The notes below the pieces were generated by a model, which did not search any database, was not told the DNA's origin, and saw nothing but the letters and a program-made list of their open reading frames with translations. A DNA stretch of 64,000 bases from Thalassoglobus polymorphus (GTDB lineage: Bacteria > Planctomycetota > Planctomycetia > Planctomycetales > Planctomycetaceae): the NCBI RefSeq assembly GCF_007744255.1, contig NZ_CP036267.1, forward strand, positions 4,940,001-5,004,000, given 5' to 3'. Both the position numbers and the translations under genes were made by a program. Shown piece after piece: positions 8,650 through 17,065 of the stretch. The stretch's first letter is position 1; each line of letters starts with the position of its first letter.

Positions 8650-9756
8650 ATGAAACGACGTCAAAAAGGGTTCACGCTCATCGAGTTGTTGGTCGTGATC
8701 GCCATTGTCGCGATCTTAGTCGCTTTGCTCTTACCAGCCGTGCAGCAGGCTCGGGCCGCTGCCTACCGAACAGAATGCTTGAGCAATCTCAAACAGTTGG
8801 GACTTGCCCTGCATAATTACCACGATCAACACCAAGTCTTTCCACCTGGGCAAATTGCATCCTACTTTGCGACAGACAATGTCGGACGATACGCCCTGCC
8901 TGGAGAAGCCCGCGATTTCAACGCGAGCAACAACACTCAAGTACGGCAAGGTGCTCATGGCACCAGCTGGATGCTGCACATCCTTCCGATGCTTGATCAA
9001 TCGACGATTTACAACTCCTGGGCCTTCAACGCCAATGTTCGCCAGAATGGAGAAGATCCACCACTCGTTCTGGACCCGGATGGCCGTCCGATTTACCCAG
9101 CCAAACGCAACATTAAAATCTTCTATTGCCCATCACGCCGAAAACAAATGGATGCCATCGGAAAATACGCGAACACGATCCGCGTCGACCAATCCTGGAC
9201 ATCTGGCGGAAACGATTACGCTGGCTGCGCCGGCTCAGGAATCACCTTCAAAGACGATGTGAATGGTGACCAGCAAACTTACCATCTCACCCCAGCCCAA
9301 CTCGCAAACACAGTCGTCGTTGGCCCAATCAACTCAAGTTCTCCGTTCTCGCAAGATCAGACGAATATTGGAGTTTTTGGCGTGAACAGCCAAACGACGA
9401 TGTCTTCGATCTCTGATGGAACGTCCAACGTTATCATGATTGCAGAGCGGCAAATCTTCCTGAACCCTCGTCCAAATCGTCCAGAAGAACGAAGTAGCGA
9501 CGGTTGGGCGTTTGGCGGACCGGCAACCATGTTCTCAACGCAGTTCGCACCGAATGACTCCGCATCAGTAACCGGAAACCTCAACAACCAAAACTCCATC
9601 CCCAGACACTTCAGCGAAGCTGGAAGTTCTCACAGCCAAGCAGTGAACGTTCTTCTGTCAGATGGAAGTGCTCGTCCAATCGGCGTGAACATCGACTTGA
9701 GAACCTGGAACAACCTGGGCAACATGTCGCAGGGATCACCTGTTGATCTCCCATAA
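8650..9756 (+). CDS. DUF1559 protein with prepilin-type N-terminus
   Basis: A 368-residue protein starting at the ATG at 8650, with GGGA upstream; an upstream TTG is rejected because the prepilin leader begins at MKRRQKG. The N-terminus [18 protein letters not shown] is a type IV prepilin/pseudopilin cleavage and methylation site with its hydrophobic helix, followed by PAVQQARAAAYRTECLSNLKQLGLALHNYHD, the hallmark of DUF1559 (SBP_bac_10). The C-terminus has the H-x9-D-G motif (HSQAVNVLLSDG). These proteins are greatly expanded in planctomycetes and are thought to be surface pseudopilin-like proteins; function is unknown. The next gene, a zinc-ribbon membrane protein with a regulatory-like domain, follows 0.2 kb downstream beyond a terminator. 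Confidence 0.92.
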   Translation: MKRRQKGFTLIELLVVIAIVAILVALLLPAVQQARAAAYRTECLSNLKQLGLALHNYHDQHQVFPPGQIASYFATDNVGRYALPGEARDFNASNNTQVRQGAHGTSWMLHILPMLDQSTIYNSWAFNANVRQNGEDPPLVLDPDGRPIYPAKRNIKIFYCPSRRKQMDAIGKYANTIRVDQSWTSGGNDYAGCAGSGITFKDDVNGDQQTYHLTPAQLANTVVVGPINSSSPFSQDQTNIGVFGVNSQTTMSSISDGTSNVIMIAERQIFLNPRPNRPEERSSDGWAFGGPATMFSTQFAPNDSASVTGNLNNQNSIPRHFSEAGSSHSQAVNVLLSDGSARPIGVNIDLRTWNNLGNMSQGSPVDLP

Positions 9757-9859
9757 CGGAAAAGGCGACACCCCAACTTCCTCTGTTGCATTTGCAAATC
9801 CCCCCTCAGGGATGCCCACGCGGCACGCGAACAACGAACTGCAGACATGCCAAAACGCC

Positions 9860-9885
9860 AGGGGTGGTCGACTTCGACCACCCCT
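9860..9885 (+). terminator. Intrinsic terminator after the DUF1559 gene
   Basis: The 12-bp perfect stem AGGGGTGGTCGA / TCGACCACCCCT is followed by TTTCTCTTAT, about 100 bases after the stop codon. Confidence 0.88.
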
Positions 9886-9968
9886 TTCTCTTATGATTAA
9901 AGACATCAGAAAACTTCGGAATTTGGGGAAGAGATAACACTCCTCCCCTTGGAAAAGGTTTGGCGAGA

Positions 9969-10988
9969 ATGACGATTCGCTATCAATGCCCGGAATGTGA
10001 CTCAGTCTTGAAGATCAAAGACGAACTCGCTGGAACCGACGGCAAATGTCCGAAATGTAAATCGAAGTTCGTGGTCCCCGATCCGCCCCAAGCTGAGGAA
10101 TCTCCGAAGGAAAAATCACCTCCCAAAAAGGCTGCACCGGCTCAGAAGAAAGCAAAACCTGCAGGCAAAAAAGCAGCCAAGTCAGACGACGACGATTTCG
10201 ACGCAGCTGCATTCTTGATGGAAGATGGCCCGGGACCAAAAGCGAGTGCTGGGCTGACTGAAAAACCTGCTGCTCCAACCGGACCGGCAACCGACAAACA
10301 GGGTCGTCGCCTACTCTCTGGAGGAGGTGGAGCCCGGGCCAAAGCGTCCACTCATTCACCAGCCGCAGTCGCTGCCGATGCTGAAATCAATGCATCAGCG
10401 AATGCTCGAGACTTGCTTTCCAAAACGGCTGGTGACAGCCGGGTCAAAGCTTCGTCGATGCCAATGGAAGAGAAGCAACCTCGGTTTGACTTCGCCGGAA
10501 TGAGGAAGGAACTGATTCGGTATCTTCCACACCTTGCAGGTGGAATCGCAGGAATCTTTCTTCTGTACTGGCTCTCCAGCACCATGATGAGTCAGTCATT
10601 GAAGCTCCCACCACTCTCAAATGTCTCCGGAAAAGTCACCGTCAACGGAGAGCCACTCTCCGGGGTTCAAGTCACATTCTCTCCAATTGAAGATAAAAAA
10701 AGTGGCGATTCTGGCCCCGAACGAATCCGGAGCGCTTCCGGAAGAACAAACGACAATGGTGAATACACCCTGTACTACATCGACGGCGTTAAAGGGGCCC
10801 CACGTGGCAAAGGACGACTCTCAGTGACGGTCCACTCTGCTCAAGACTTGATGCGGCTCCCCAAGAACTGGGCTCGCACAGGGACGAAACTCATCGAAGT
10901 CAAAGAGGTCAACAGAGAAGGCGAATTTGATATCAAGATCGCCGCCGATGAATCAGCAGTTGACGACAAGAAACCGAACAAGAACTGA
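9969..10988 (+). CDS. Zinc-ribbon, single-TM protein with carboxypeptidase-regulatory-like domain
   Basis: A 339-residue protein; the ATG at 9969 is preferred to an in-frame TTG nine bases earlier, and AAGG lies at good distance. The N-terminus has a zinc ribbon with two Cys pairs (CPEC near residue 7, CPKC near 28). A Lys/Pro/Ala-rich linker of about 130 residues follows, then a transmembrane segment near 183-202 (HLAGGIAGIFLLYWLSS), then a beta-sandwich starting VSGKVTVNGEPLSGVQVTF and ending near residue 325. That last unit looks like the carboxypeptidase-regulatory-like (transthyretin-like) domain that, as a small lipoprotein, often follows DUF1559 genes in planctomycetes. Here it is fused to a cytoplasmic zinc ribbon through a membrane anchor. 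Function unknown. Confidence 0.82.
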   Translation: MTIRYQCPECDSVLKIKDELAGTDGKCPKCKSKFVVPDPPQAEESPKEKSPPKKAAPAQKKAKPAGKKAAKSDDDDFDAAAFLMEDGPGPKASAGLTEKPAAPTGPATDKQGRRLLSGGGGARAKASTHSPAAVAADAEINASANARDLLSKTAGDSRVKASSMPMEEKQPRFDFAGMRKELIRYLPHLAGGIAGIFLLYWLSSTMMSQSLKLPPLSNVSGKVTVNGEPLSGVQVTFSPIEDKKSGDSGPERIRSASGRTNDNGEYTLYYIDGVKGAPRGKGRLSVTVHSAQDLMRLPKNWARTGTKLIEVKEVNREGEFDIKIAADESAVDDKKPNKN

Positions 10989-10995
10989 TCGACCT

Positions 10996-11012
10996 AGAGC
11001 AGTTTACTCTAA
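10996..11012. repeat. Solo 17-bp palindrome related to the end of the 104-bp repeat
   Basis: TAGAGCAGTTTACTCTA, seven bases after the preceding stop codon. Read on the minus strand it matches the terminal palindrome of repeat copy 2 (TAGAGCAAACTGCTCTA) at 16 of 17 positions, including the AAAC spacer. The rest of the 104-bp unit is absent. Confidence 0.55.
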
Positions 11013-11029
11013 GGCCAAAACAAAAAAAG

Positions 11030-11059
11030 GCCACCGGAGCGGGTCAGAACCGGTGGCCA
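11030..11059 (-). terminator. Intrinsic terminator after mqnD
   Basis: The 9-bp GC-rich stem GGCCACCGG / CCGGTGGCC has seven T on the minus strand, placing it about 150 bases behind the mqnD stop. On the plus strand there is no T-tract. Confidence 0.8.
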
Positions 11060-11211
11060 GAAGTTAGTACAGCCAAGTAAGGGCAGACTCAGCTGCACAT
11101 ACTAATAATACGCAGCCGTGTCGGGCAATCAACAGCTGACCTTCAAAGATTCCACTCCATTCAAGAAAATTTCACTCTGGGTAAGTCAGGCAGTGTAAAA
11201 CAAGAGTAAAA

Positions 11212-12108
11212 TCATCCAGAGATAAACTCAAGTTCTACAGGTTCAGGAATAATTCCTGCTTCATGACCTTCTTGCAGCAGCCTGGCAACAGCTTCTCGTC
11301 CTCGGTCTCCAAAATCGACAGTCCAGTCATTGACGTACATTCCAACGAATTCGTCAGCTTTGGCATGGTCCAGATTTCGACCGTATTGCAGGGCTTCCTT
11401 CCGGTTGTCGAGGCCGAACTGAATGCTTTCCCTGAGCAATTTCGTCACTTCGTCCATTTGCTCGGCGCCCATATCTTTACGAATCGCATTGCCCCCCAGT
11501 GGGAAAGGCAAACTGGTTTTCTCCATCCACCATTTGCCAAGGTCGACAACGAGATGCAACCCTTGGTCGCCGTAGGTCAACTGACCTTCGTGAATAATCA
11601 ACCCGGCATCGGCTTCACCACGTTCCACAACATTCAAGATTTCGTCGAATTCATAGACTTCGTAAGTGAAAGTCCCGCAATCACCAGTGGAGTGCTCTTC
11701 TTTCGCAGGTGTTTTAGGAACTCCACCCAAGCACAAGTTCAAACCGAGAAACGCCGTTGTGAGCGTTCCGGGAATGGCGATTTTCTTTCCTTTGAGGTCT
11801 TCAATCCCCATTGGCTCGCGGGTCACGACCATCGGTCCGTAGTCATCGCCCATACTCGCTCCACAAGCACACAACGCATACTTGTCGGTCAGGTAGGCAT
11901 AGCCATGAAGACTCACGGCAGTCAATTCGAGCTCTCCAGAGAACGCTCTGCGATTGAGAGTTTCGATATCCTGAAGCTCATGATGGAACTGATATTTGCC
12001 AGTCTCAATTTTGTCGTTGGCCAATGCGTGAAACATGAACGCATCATCCGGGTCCGGACTGTGCCCGACATGGATTTGAATTTTATTTTCTGTTGCTGTG
12101 TTACTCAT
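11212..12108 (-). CDS. mqnD: 1,4-dihydroxy-6-naphthoate synthase, menaquinone (futalosine) pathway
   Basis: A 298-residue protein with a periplasmic-binding-like fold and no signal peptide. The start at 12108 (MSNTATENK) has GGAC seven bases upstream; a start four codons earlier lacks this. MqnD motifs: HSPDPDDAFMFHAL near residue 15 (S-P-x-x-D family signature), AVSLHGYAYL near 62, IAIPGTLTTAFLGL near 107, DAGLIIHEGQLTYG near 165 and LPFPLGGNAIRKDMG near 195. MqnD converts cyclic dehypoxanthinyl futalosine to 1,4-dihydroxy-6-naphthoate, the product step after MqnC, which is encoded at 54607-55764. MqnA shares the fold, but the GLIIHEGQLTY segment favours MqnD. It is the last gene of a same-strand run proB, fabI, mqnD. 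Confidence 0.88.
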   Translation of the reverse strand: MSNTATENKIQIHVGHSPDPDDAFMFHALANDKIETGKYQFHHELQDIETLNRRAFSGELELTAVSLHGYAYLTDKYALCACGASMGDDYGPMVVTREPMGIEDLKGKKIAIPGTLTTAFLGLNLCLGGVPKTPAKEEHSTGDCGTFTYEVYEFDEILNVVERGEADAGLIIHEGQLTYGDQGLHLVVDLGKWWMEKTSLPFPLGGNAIRKDMGAEQMDEVTKLLRESIQFGLDNRKEALQYGRNLDHAKADEFVGMYVNDWTVDFGDRGREAVARLLQEGHEAGIIPEPVELEFISG

Positions 12109-12267
12109 CGTATTGTCCATTCAACAAGAGAATCTGCACGACAGATTCAATCAAAAGTGGAAAACATGCCGGCGTGTTTTCAGACCAGATTCGAACCACG
12201 AACCTGCATTAGAGCCAGCATCCTTAGGAGACAACCGTGATTGCTGGGAAAGATTCACCAAATTCAA

Positions 12268-13074
12268 TCATTGGTTATCAATCGCCTGTTGTACCAGTTG
12301 TTTGTCAAAGTAGTTTGTTTCCATGCCGGCATCAATGACCAACCCCTGAGCATTGATGCCAGAAGAGCGCGGACTCAGCAAAAACGCCACAGAATTCGCC
12401 ACTTCCGCGGTTTGGACTGCCTCCTTTCGCAACGTCGCTCGCTCAGCGAACAGATAAGAATCGACATATCCGGGGATTCCCGCCGACGCGGACGTTTTCA
12501 GTAATCCGGGACAAACAGCATTGAATCGGACCTTCGAGAACCCCGAAAACGACTTTGCCAGGAAGCAGATTGAAGAATCCAGAGCCGCTTTCACAGGGGC
12601 CATGTACCCATAATTCTCCGCCGCCATGCGAGTTGTCGAAATCGAGACCGTAACGACACTTCCCTGCTCAGAATCGAGAAGATCACGAAACGCATTGCAA
12701 GTCGCAGTCAGCGAAAAGCAGGAAACATCGACTGCCTGAAGAAATGCTGCACGAGGAGTTTGATGAAACGGCAACCACCCTGCTGAGTAGTCTGCGAAGG
12801 CAATAGAATGAACGAGACCGTGAATCGAATCGCGATCTTTCGCGACCGCATCCCGCAGCCCATCAATCTGATCCTGGTGCTCAACATCGCAAACATAAAT
12901 CGGAGCATCCCCGACAAGCTTGCTCAGCTGCTCTTTCCGTGCCTGACTCCGCACCGACCATAACACATCGGCCCCGGCTTCTGTGAGAAGTTTCCCGACA
13001 TGATAGGCAACACTCTTACGATTCGCGGCTCCCATCACCAGAATCGACTTCCCGGTGAGTTGTAAAAAATCCAT
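12268..13074 (-). CDS. fabI: Enoyl-[acyl-carrier-protein] reductase (FabI type)
   Basis: A 268-residue SDR protein of the FabI subgroup, which reduces the enoyl-ACP double bond with NAD(P)H in the last step of each fatty-acid elongation cycle. The N-terminus [19 protein letters not shown] matches the FabI version of the cofactor loop (G-x-x-x-x-x-S-I/V-A). VHSIAFADY near residue 88 fits the family AHS-IAFA. Within [13 protein letters not shown], Tyr and Lys are separated by six residues, as in the FabI active site. The C-terminus has [22 protein letters not shown]. The gene starts 56 bases behind proB on the same strand. Confidence 0.85.
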   Translation of the reverse strand: MDFLQLTGKSILVMGAANRKSVAYHVGKLLTEAGADVLWSVRSQARKEQLSKLVGDAPIYVCDVEHQDQIDGLRDAVAKDRDSIHGLVHSIAFADYSAGWLPFHQTPRAAFLQAVDVSCFSLTATCNAFRDLLDSEQGSVVTVSISTTRMAAENYGYMAPVKAALDSSICFLAKSFSGFSKVRFNAVCPGLLKTSASAGIPGYVDSYLFAERATLRKEAVQTAEVANSVAFLLSPRSSGINAQGLVIDAGMETNYFDKQLVQQAIDNQ

Positions 13075-13130
13075 GAATACTTCCGTCTAAGAACATCGGT
13101 GAATATCGATCAGAATCAGCAACAAGAGGC

Positions 13131-14264
13131 TCAACGGACAACACACAGGTTGTCGCGATGAATCACTTCAGTGTAGGAGACATCCCCAAGAATGTTTTCG
13201 AGCTCGTCCGTTCTCTTTCGTACGATTTTTGAAACTGTCATGGCGTCGTAGTTCGTCAGCCCGCGAGCAAACTCTTTTCCATCGACGTCACAAATCGACA
13301 CCAGTTCTCCACGCTGAAAGCTGCCCTGCACGCTGGCAATACCGATCGGTAACAAAGACTTCCCATTATGCTCGACCGCTCGAACTGCTCCGGCATCGAG
13401 TTGTAGCGAACCTCTCGGCTTCACTGTAAATCCGATCCAGCGTTTCCAAGCCGGGATCAATTGCCCCTTGGCAGTAAACAATGTTCCGACATCTTCAGCC
13501 GCAAGGACCCGATCCAGCACCTGCGGATCGGTTCCGTTTGCGATGACGACACACTCTCCAACAGCTGTCGCCATTCTGACCGACTGCAACTTGGACAACA
13601 TCCCCCCCGTCCCTCGCGAAGAACGAATATTCAGCGCGTAGGACATCATCGCGTCGTCGCAATGATTGATCAATGAAAACCGCTTACTTGCCGGATCACG
13701 AGGATCTCCATCGAAGAGACCATCAACAACTGAAAGAATTACGAGTAATGGGCAATCCAGAAGATTACTGACCATGACTGCAAGCTGGTCGTTGTCCCCA
13801 AACTTCACCTCTTTAACACTGACGGTGTCGTTCTCGTTGATGATCGGGACAACTCCGTACTCGAAAAGCGTGTTCAACGTATTGCGAACATTCAGATACC
13901 GGTCACGATTGCGAAAATCATTGGCCGTGAGAAGCATCTGTGCAGCCTGATATCCGTGCCGCTTTAACGCATCGTCATAACTTCGAATGAGGCTTGCCTG
14001 CCCCGTAGCTGCCGCTGCCTGCAAGTGCGGAAGATCTTTCGGACGCTCCGACAACCCAAGCAGGCCAAGCCCCGCCCCCACCGCACCACTGGAAACAACG
14101 ACAACCCGACGACCGGTTTCGCGAATTCGATGAATCTGATCCGCCAGCGACGAAATTCGCTCAACGTCCAACTGGTCGTCCTCGCGAGAGAGGACATTCG
14201 TACCAACTTTAACGACAATCGTACGTGCCTGAGCAACGACTTCCTGTCGGACAATATCTTTCAT
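13131..14264 (-). CDS. proB: Glutamate 5-kinase with C-terminal PUA domain
   Basis: A 377-residue enzyme of the proline pathway that phosphorylates the gamma-carboxyl of glutamate with ATP. The amino-acid-kinase domain covers residues 8 to about 265: [30 protein letters not shown], the substrate loop [21 protein letters not shown], and [10 protein letters not shown]. From about residue 280 onwards [25 protein letters not shown] is the PUA domain found in full-length bacterial ProB. The length is standard. The start codon is ATG without a clear SD. proA is not in the window. Confidence 0.93.
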   Translation of the reverse strand: MKDIVRQEVVAQARTIVVKVGTNVLSREDDQLDVERISSLADQIHRIRETGRRVVVVSSGAVGAGLGLLGLSERPKDLPHLQAAAATGQASLIRSYDDALKRHGYQAAQMLLTANDFRNRDRYLNVRNTLNTLFEYGVVPIINENDTVSVKEVKFGDNDQLAVMVSNLLDCPLLVILSVVDGLFDGDPRDPASKRFSLINHCDDAMMSYALNIRSSRGTGGMLSKLQSVRMATAVGECVVIANGTDPQVLDRVLAAEDVGTLFTAKGQLIPAWKRWIGFTVKPRGSLQLDAGAVRAVEHNGKSLLPIGIASVQGSFQRGELVSICDVDGKEFARGLTNYDAMTVSKIVRKRTDELENILGDVSYTEVIHRDNLCVVR

Positions 14265-14507
14265 GAGAGAGTGCTGACCAATCCTTCGCGGTGCTACTTA
14301 CGATTCAATACTTTGCATTTTGCAATCATCTTGAGAAGAGACAAGATTCACGCAGCCTGGAGAAACTCCACGACATCACCAGACGAAACTTCAAGCCTCA
14401 GATCCAGACACAGAGTCTGCAAGCGTTCCGGGTTCACAGAGACTGCCCTCCCTGTTTGCTCCTCGACCAGCGACTCAAACTTTATTCGGGATCTTAACTG
14501 CGACTCA

Positions 14508-15035
14508 TCATTCCTCGTACTTAAGACCTTCTTCTTCGTACATCTTCTTTTTGAGCTCCCGGTCCTCCAGAATTGTCACTTTTCCGGTCGACTCATCGTA
14601 CGCATAAACTTGCCACGGCTTTAGCCCCTTGACGTTGTTGCTGTTCAACTTCGCAGAAGCATTAAACTCCTCAAATGTGGGGGGCTTGGGGTCCTCTGCT
14701 CCGTCTGCATCCAAGTTGGCCTGAAGGCGAGCGTTGTACTCCATCTGCATCTTGTTGATTCGTGAAGTTGCAGAAAAATACGTTTGCGAAATCGCAGAGA
14801 GTGGATCACTGGCGTCGGTGTCATTGACAACCTCAACCAGTTTCGGATTCTCCGCCATCGCTTTGTTTCGATCTACAATCTTCCACTCCAGCTCATTAAA
14901 CGCAGGAGCTTTCGGCTGTGCGTCCGCAGCTGCTGGTTGCTCTTCATCCTGAGCCGCCTGGGAGTCGTCGCTGGCTTGCTGTCCGCACCCCACGAGCGTA
15001 AGTGCTAAGAGCAGAACATAAATCGATCTGGGCAT
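14508..15035 (-). CDS. Small lipoprotein of unknown function
   Basis: A 175-residue protein starting at 15035, with GGAG eight bases upstream. MPRSIYVLLLALTLVGCGQQ is a lipoprotein signal with lipobox LVGC. The next 40 residues are rich in Ala, Gln, Asp and Glu. The remainder (ELEWKIVDRNKAMAENP onwards) has no motif I recognise and ends in a charged Lys/Glu tail. It is probably anchored to a membrane facing the periplasm. The gene is unlinked to its neighbours. Confidence 0.8.
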   Translation of the reverse strand: MPRSIYVLLLALTLVGCGQQASDDSQAAQDEEQPAAADAQPKAPAFNELEWKIVDRNKAMAENPKLVEVVNDTDASDPLSAISQTYFSATSRINKMQMEYNARLQANLDADGAEDPKPPTFEEFNASAKLNSNNVKGLKPWQVYAYDESTGKVTILEDRELKKKMYEEEGLKYEE

Positions 15036-15316
15036 TGCGGAACTCCGTGGAAAGAATTGATCTGAATCCAGATTCCCCACGGAATCGAATTCGAACTGAA
15101 ATCATTCCTCAATCTACGTAATTTTCACTGAAATCTCACCCCTGATCGTCTCTCCGGATTGATCTTTCTTACAGATCGCCAGGAGGGCACCAAATTCAAA
15201 TTGCCCGAATCGAGGCACCAATTGTAGAATCTCACTCACAATCCCGTATCATATTTCGTATGAGATGAAATCGCGTTCTCGACTTTCGATATCTTCCCTT
15301 TAACAACAAGCTGACC

Positions 15317-15724
15317 ATGCCTGGGGATTTCCGACCTTCAAACAGTAAATTTGCCGGGTCCATTCTGGCCGCTTGTATTGTCGGCCTGTTCGGAGCATTG
15401 GGAATTGCGTTTGTCTCCGCTGCGAGCGGCGGTGATCCGGTTATTACTCTGGGTGTGATCCTGGGAGGAGCTTGCGGCTTATTCCTGATAATCTGGCTGC
15501 TCAACACCACCTCGAATGTAAGTCCAAGCGCCTGTTATCACTGGGTCTTCAGCAAGAATGCTCGCCCTAAAGCTGACTACGAACCACGCCGCAAACGGAC
15601 ACAAAAAGAAGACTACGGAACGCAAAAGCCGGCGTCAGCTGAAGAAGTCAAAGACCTGAAAGATGGCCTCAGAAACTGGGTTCCCTCGAAGACGCGAGAA
15701 GGACGTTCACACCTGAAGGAGTAA
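15317..15724 (+). CDS. Small membrane protein of unknown function
   Basis: A 135-residue protein with two predicted transmembrane segments, about residues 14-36 (SILAACIVGLFGALGIAFVS) and 42-62 (VITLGVILGGACGLFLIIWL). A basic, Lys/Glu-rich C-terminal tail of about 65 residues follows, probably cytoplasmic. No domain is recognised. No strong SD precedes the ATG. Confidence 0.65.
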   Translation: MPGDFRPSNSKFAGSILAACIVGLFGALGIAFVSAASGGDPVITLGVILGGACGLFLIIWLLNTTSNVSPSACYHWVFSKNARPKADYEPRRKRTQKEDYGTQKPASAEEVKDLKDGLRNWVPSKTREGRSHLKE

Positions 15725-15910
15725 ATCCTGCAACTTCAGTGTGAACTCATGGCCCCACACTTAAGACGCCTACTCAGACGTCTACGTCTCATATCGCCCA
15801 AACGACAACGAGGCATCTCGGCATAAGGCAGCCTCTCTACGCAATCGGCATACCTGAAACCCGACCACATAAAGCGTACTACGCAGGCGATTGACTAACC
15901 ACGCAGAAAA

Positions 15911-16111
15911 CTATTGCGCAGAAGCTTTGCCATTGTTTTCAACGGGTAATTCAACTTCGACCGTTTGACAAAGTTCGTCGCGAACAATGTTCATGTCGCG
16001 AGGAGCATCAATCCCAATACGAACTGTGTTGGGACCAATCCGAACGACTGTCACTGCGATCTCTTCACCGATGAGAATTCTTTCTCCCGGCTTTCGTGAG
16101 AGGACCAGCAT
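15911..16111 (-). CDS. csrA: Carbon storage regulator CsrA
   Basis: A 66-residue RNA-binding regulator. The start at 16111 (MLVLSRKPGE) is fixed by the family N-terminus and by AGGAAGG upstream; the open frame extends 18 codons further without reason. Motifs: MLVLSRKPGERILIG, then VRIGPNTVRIGIDAPRDM, and VRDE, which keeps the RNA-contacting Arg of the usual HREE. CsrA binds A-N-G-G-A hairpin motifs near SD sites and represses or stabilises mRNAs. In other bacteria it often sits in flagellar operons; here it is alone. Confidence 0.95.
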   Translation of the reverse strand: MLVLSRKPGERILIGEEIAVTVVRIGPNTVRIGIDAPRDMNIVRDELCQTVEVELPVENNGKASAQ

Positions 16112-16273
16112 GATCTTCCTTCCTGTGGGTTGCCACGTCTGAGCCAAGGCATCTTGCCCGAACACGCGCCATCAAAACGAGTATGACATCAGAACGATAG
16201 CATCCCACAACCGAGAGATCTACCCACCCGGAAAAATCAACCGACCCCGCACGACTCCACTGCTGCCCAAAAA

Positions 16274-16294
16274 GCAGGCAGGAGAGGCCTGCTC
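16274..16294 (-). terminator. Intrinsic terminator after the unknown ORF at 16312-16800
   Basis: On the minus strand AGCAGGC - CTCTCCT - GCCTGCT is followed by TTTTTGGGC, 18 bases behind the ORF stop. Its position supports transcription of that ORF. Confidence 0.75.
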
Positions 16295-16311
16295 AAAAAA
16301 CAGGCAGGCGG

Positions 16312-16800
16312 TTACTGAAACCCGAGCTTGGAGACTGCTGTGAATTCCCCCACGTCTGTCATCTTCACTGCCGATATGGCAGAGAATGCGAGGATCACTT
16401 TCCTGGCCCCTGACGAATCGGGACGATCCCGTTCGAGAGCGAGCAAACCATCAGTGGTCATGAAATTGGTAAAGCCAATACTCTCCTGAAAATTCGTAGC
16501 TATGATTCCAACTTTAGGAACGTCCTTTGGCCAGTTCTCGAAGATCTGCTGCCAAGCAAACGAAGCATCCATAACGGTTCTTCTTGTTAGAGTCCTCTTG
16601 GTGCTGGCAGCGTCTGCAAACGACACTCTCAATAGAAAATCAGTAGAAAATCTGAGCTGGTCGCCACATAGAAAAGGAAGACGATTCCGAAACTCACTCC
16701 AGTCACCGTCGAAAGCATCGGTGAAAACGCCCAGAGGTGTGAGTAAATTCCCGCAGCAAACGAGAAGGAAGAAAAAAGAAAGGCGGCAACGATGAATCAT
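16312..16800 (-). CDS. Hypothetical protein, start overlaps a terminator-like hairpin
   Basis: A 162-residue open frame with no recognised domain. If it starts at the ATG at 16800, the N-terminus (LSFFFLLVCCG...GVFTDA) could be a signal peptide. However, that stretch is encoded by the T-rich tail of a perfect 13-bp hairpin lying directly downstream of tRNA-Glu, and the start codon itself sits in the stem. The real start may therefore be later, for example a GTG near residue 25 or the ATG at residue 77 (MDASFAWQQIF). The central part has ordinary protein composition, and a terminator follows the stop, so I think a gene is present but its start is uncertain. Confidence 0.55.
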   Translation of the reverse strand: MIHRCRLSFFFLLVCCGNLLTPLGVFTDAFDGDWSEFRNRLPFLCGDQLRFSTDFLLRVSFADAASTKRTLTRRTVMDASFAWQQIFENWPKDVPKVGIIATNFQESIGFTNFMTTDGLLALERDRPDSSGARKVILAFSAISAVKMTDVGEFTAVSKLGFQ

Positions 16801-16810
16801 CGTTGCCGCC
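16782..16810 (-). terminator. Perfect 13-bp hairpin with T-tract downstream of tRNA-Glu
   Basis: On the minus strand GGCGGCAACGATG - ATT - CATCGTTGCCGCC is followed by TTTCTTTTTTCTTCC, an intrinsic terminator about 60 bases behind the tRNA 3' end. The same hairpin contains an AGGCGG SD-like stretch and the ATG of the ORF ending at 16312. Confidence 0.85.
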
Positions 16811-16869
16811 TGACTAACCTGTTTGAATCTAACTCAAAACGGCCGAGGCCGTGAGTTAGAAGTCAAAAC

Positions 16870-16942
16870 TGACCCCAACGGGATTTGAACCCGTGTTACC
16901 GGACTGAAAATCCGGTGTCCTAGGCCACTAGACGATGGGGCC
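16870..16942 (-). tRNA. tRNA-Glu (anticodon TTC)
   Basis: A 73-base cloverleaf on the minus strand. The acceptor stem GGCCCCA pairs with TGGGGTC and the discriminator is A. The anticodon arm is CCGGA-TTTTCAG-TCCGG, giving anticodon TTC. The T arm is ACGGG-TTCAAAT-CCCGT. No CCA is encoded. Confidence 0.96.
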
Positions 16943-17065
16943 GACGAGACATACGGTATCGGCTCATTCGACAATGTCAAGCAGACTTGTCGAGCAAAAT
17001 TCTCCAATTTTCTAATTCTCGATGCTCACGATCTTTCCTGACCGGACATAGATTACAATCCGTTG

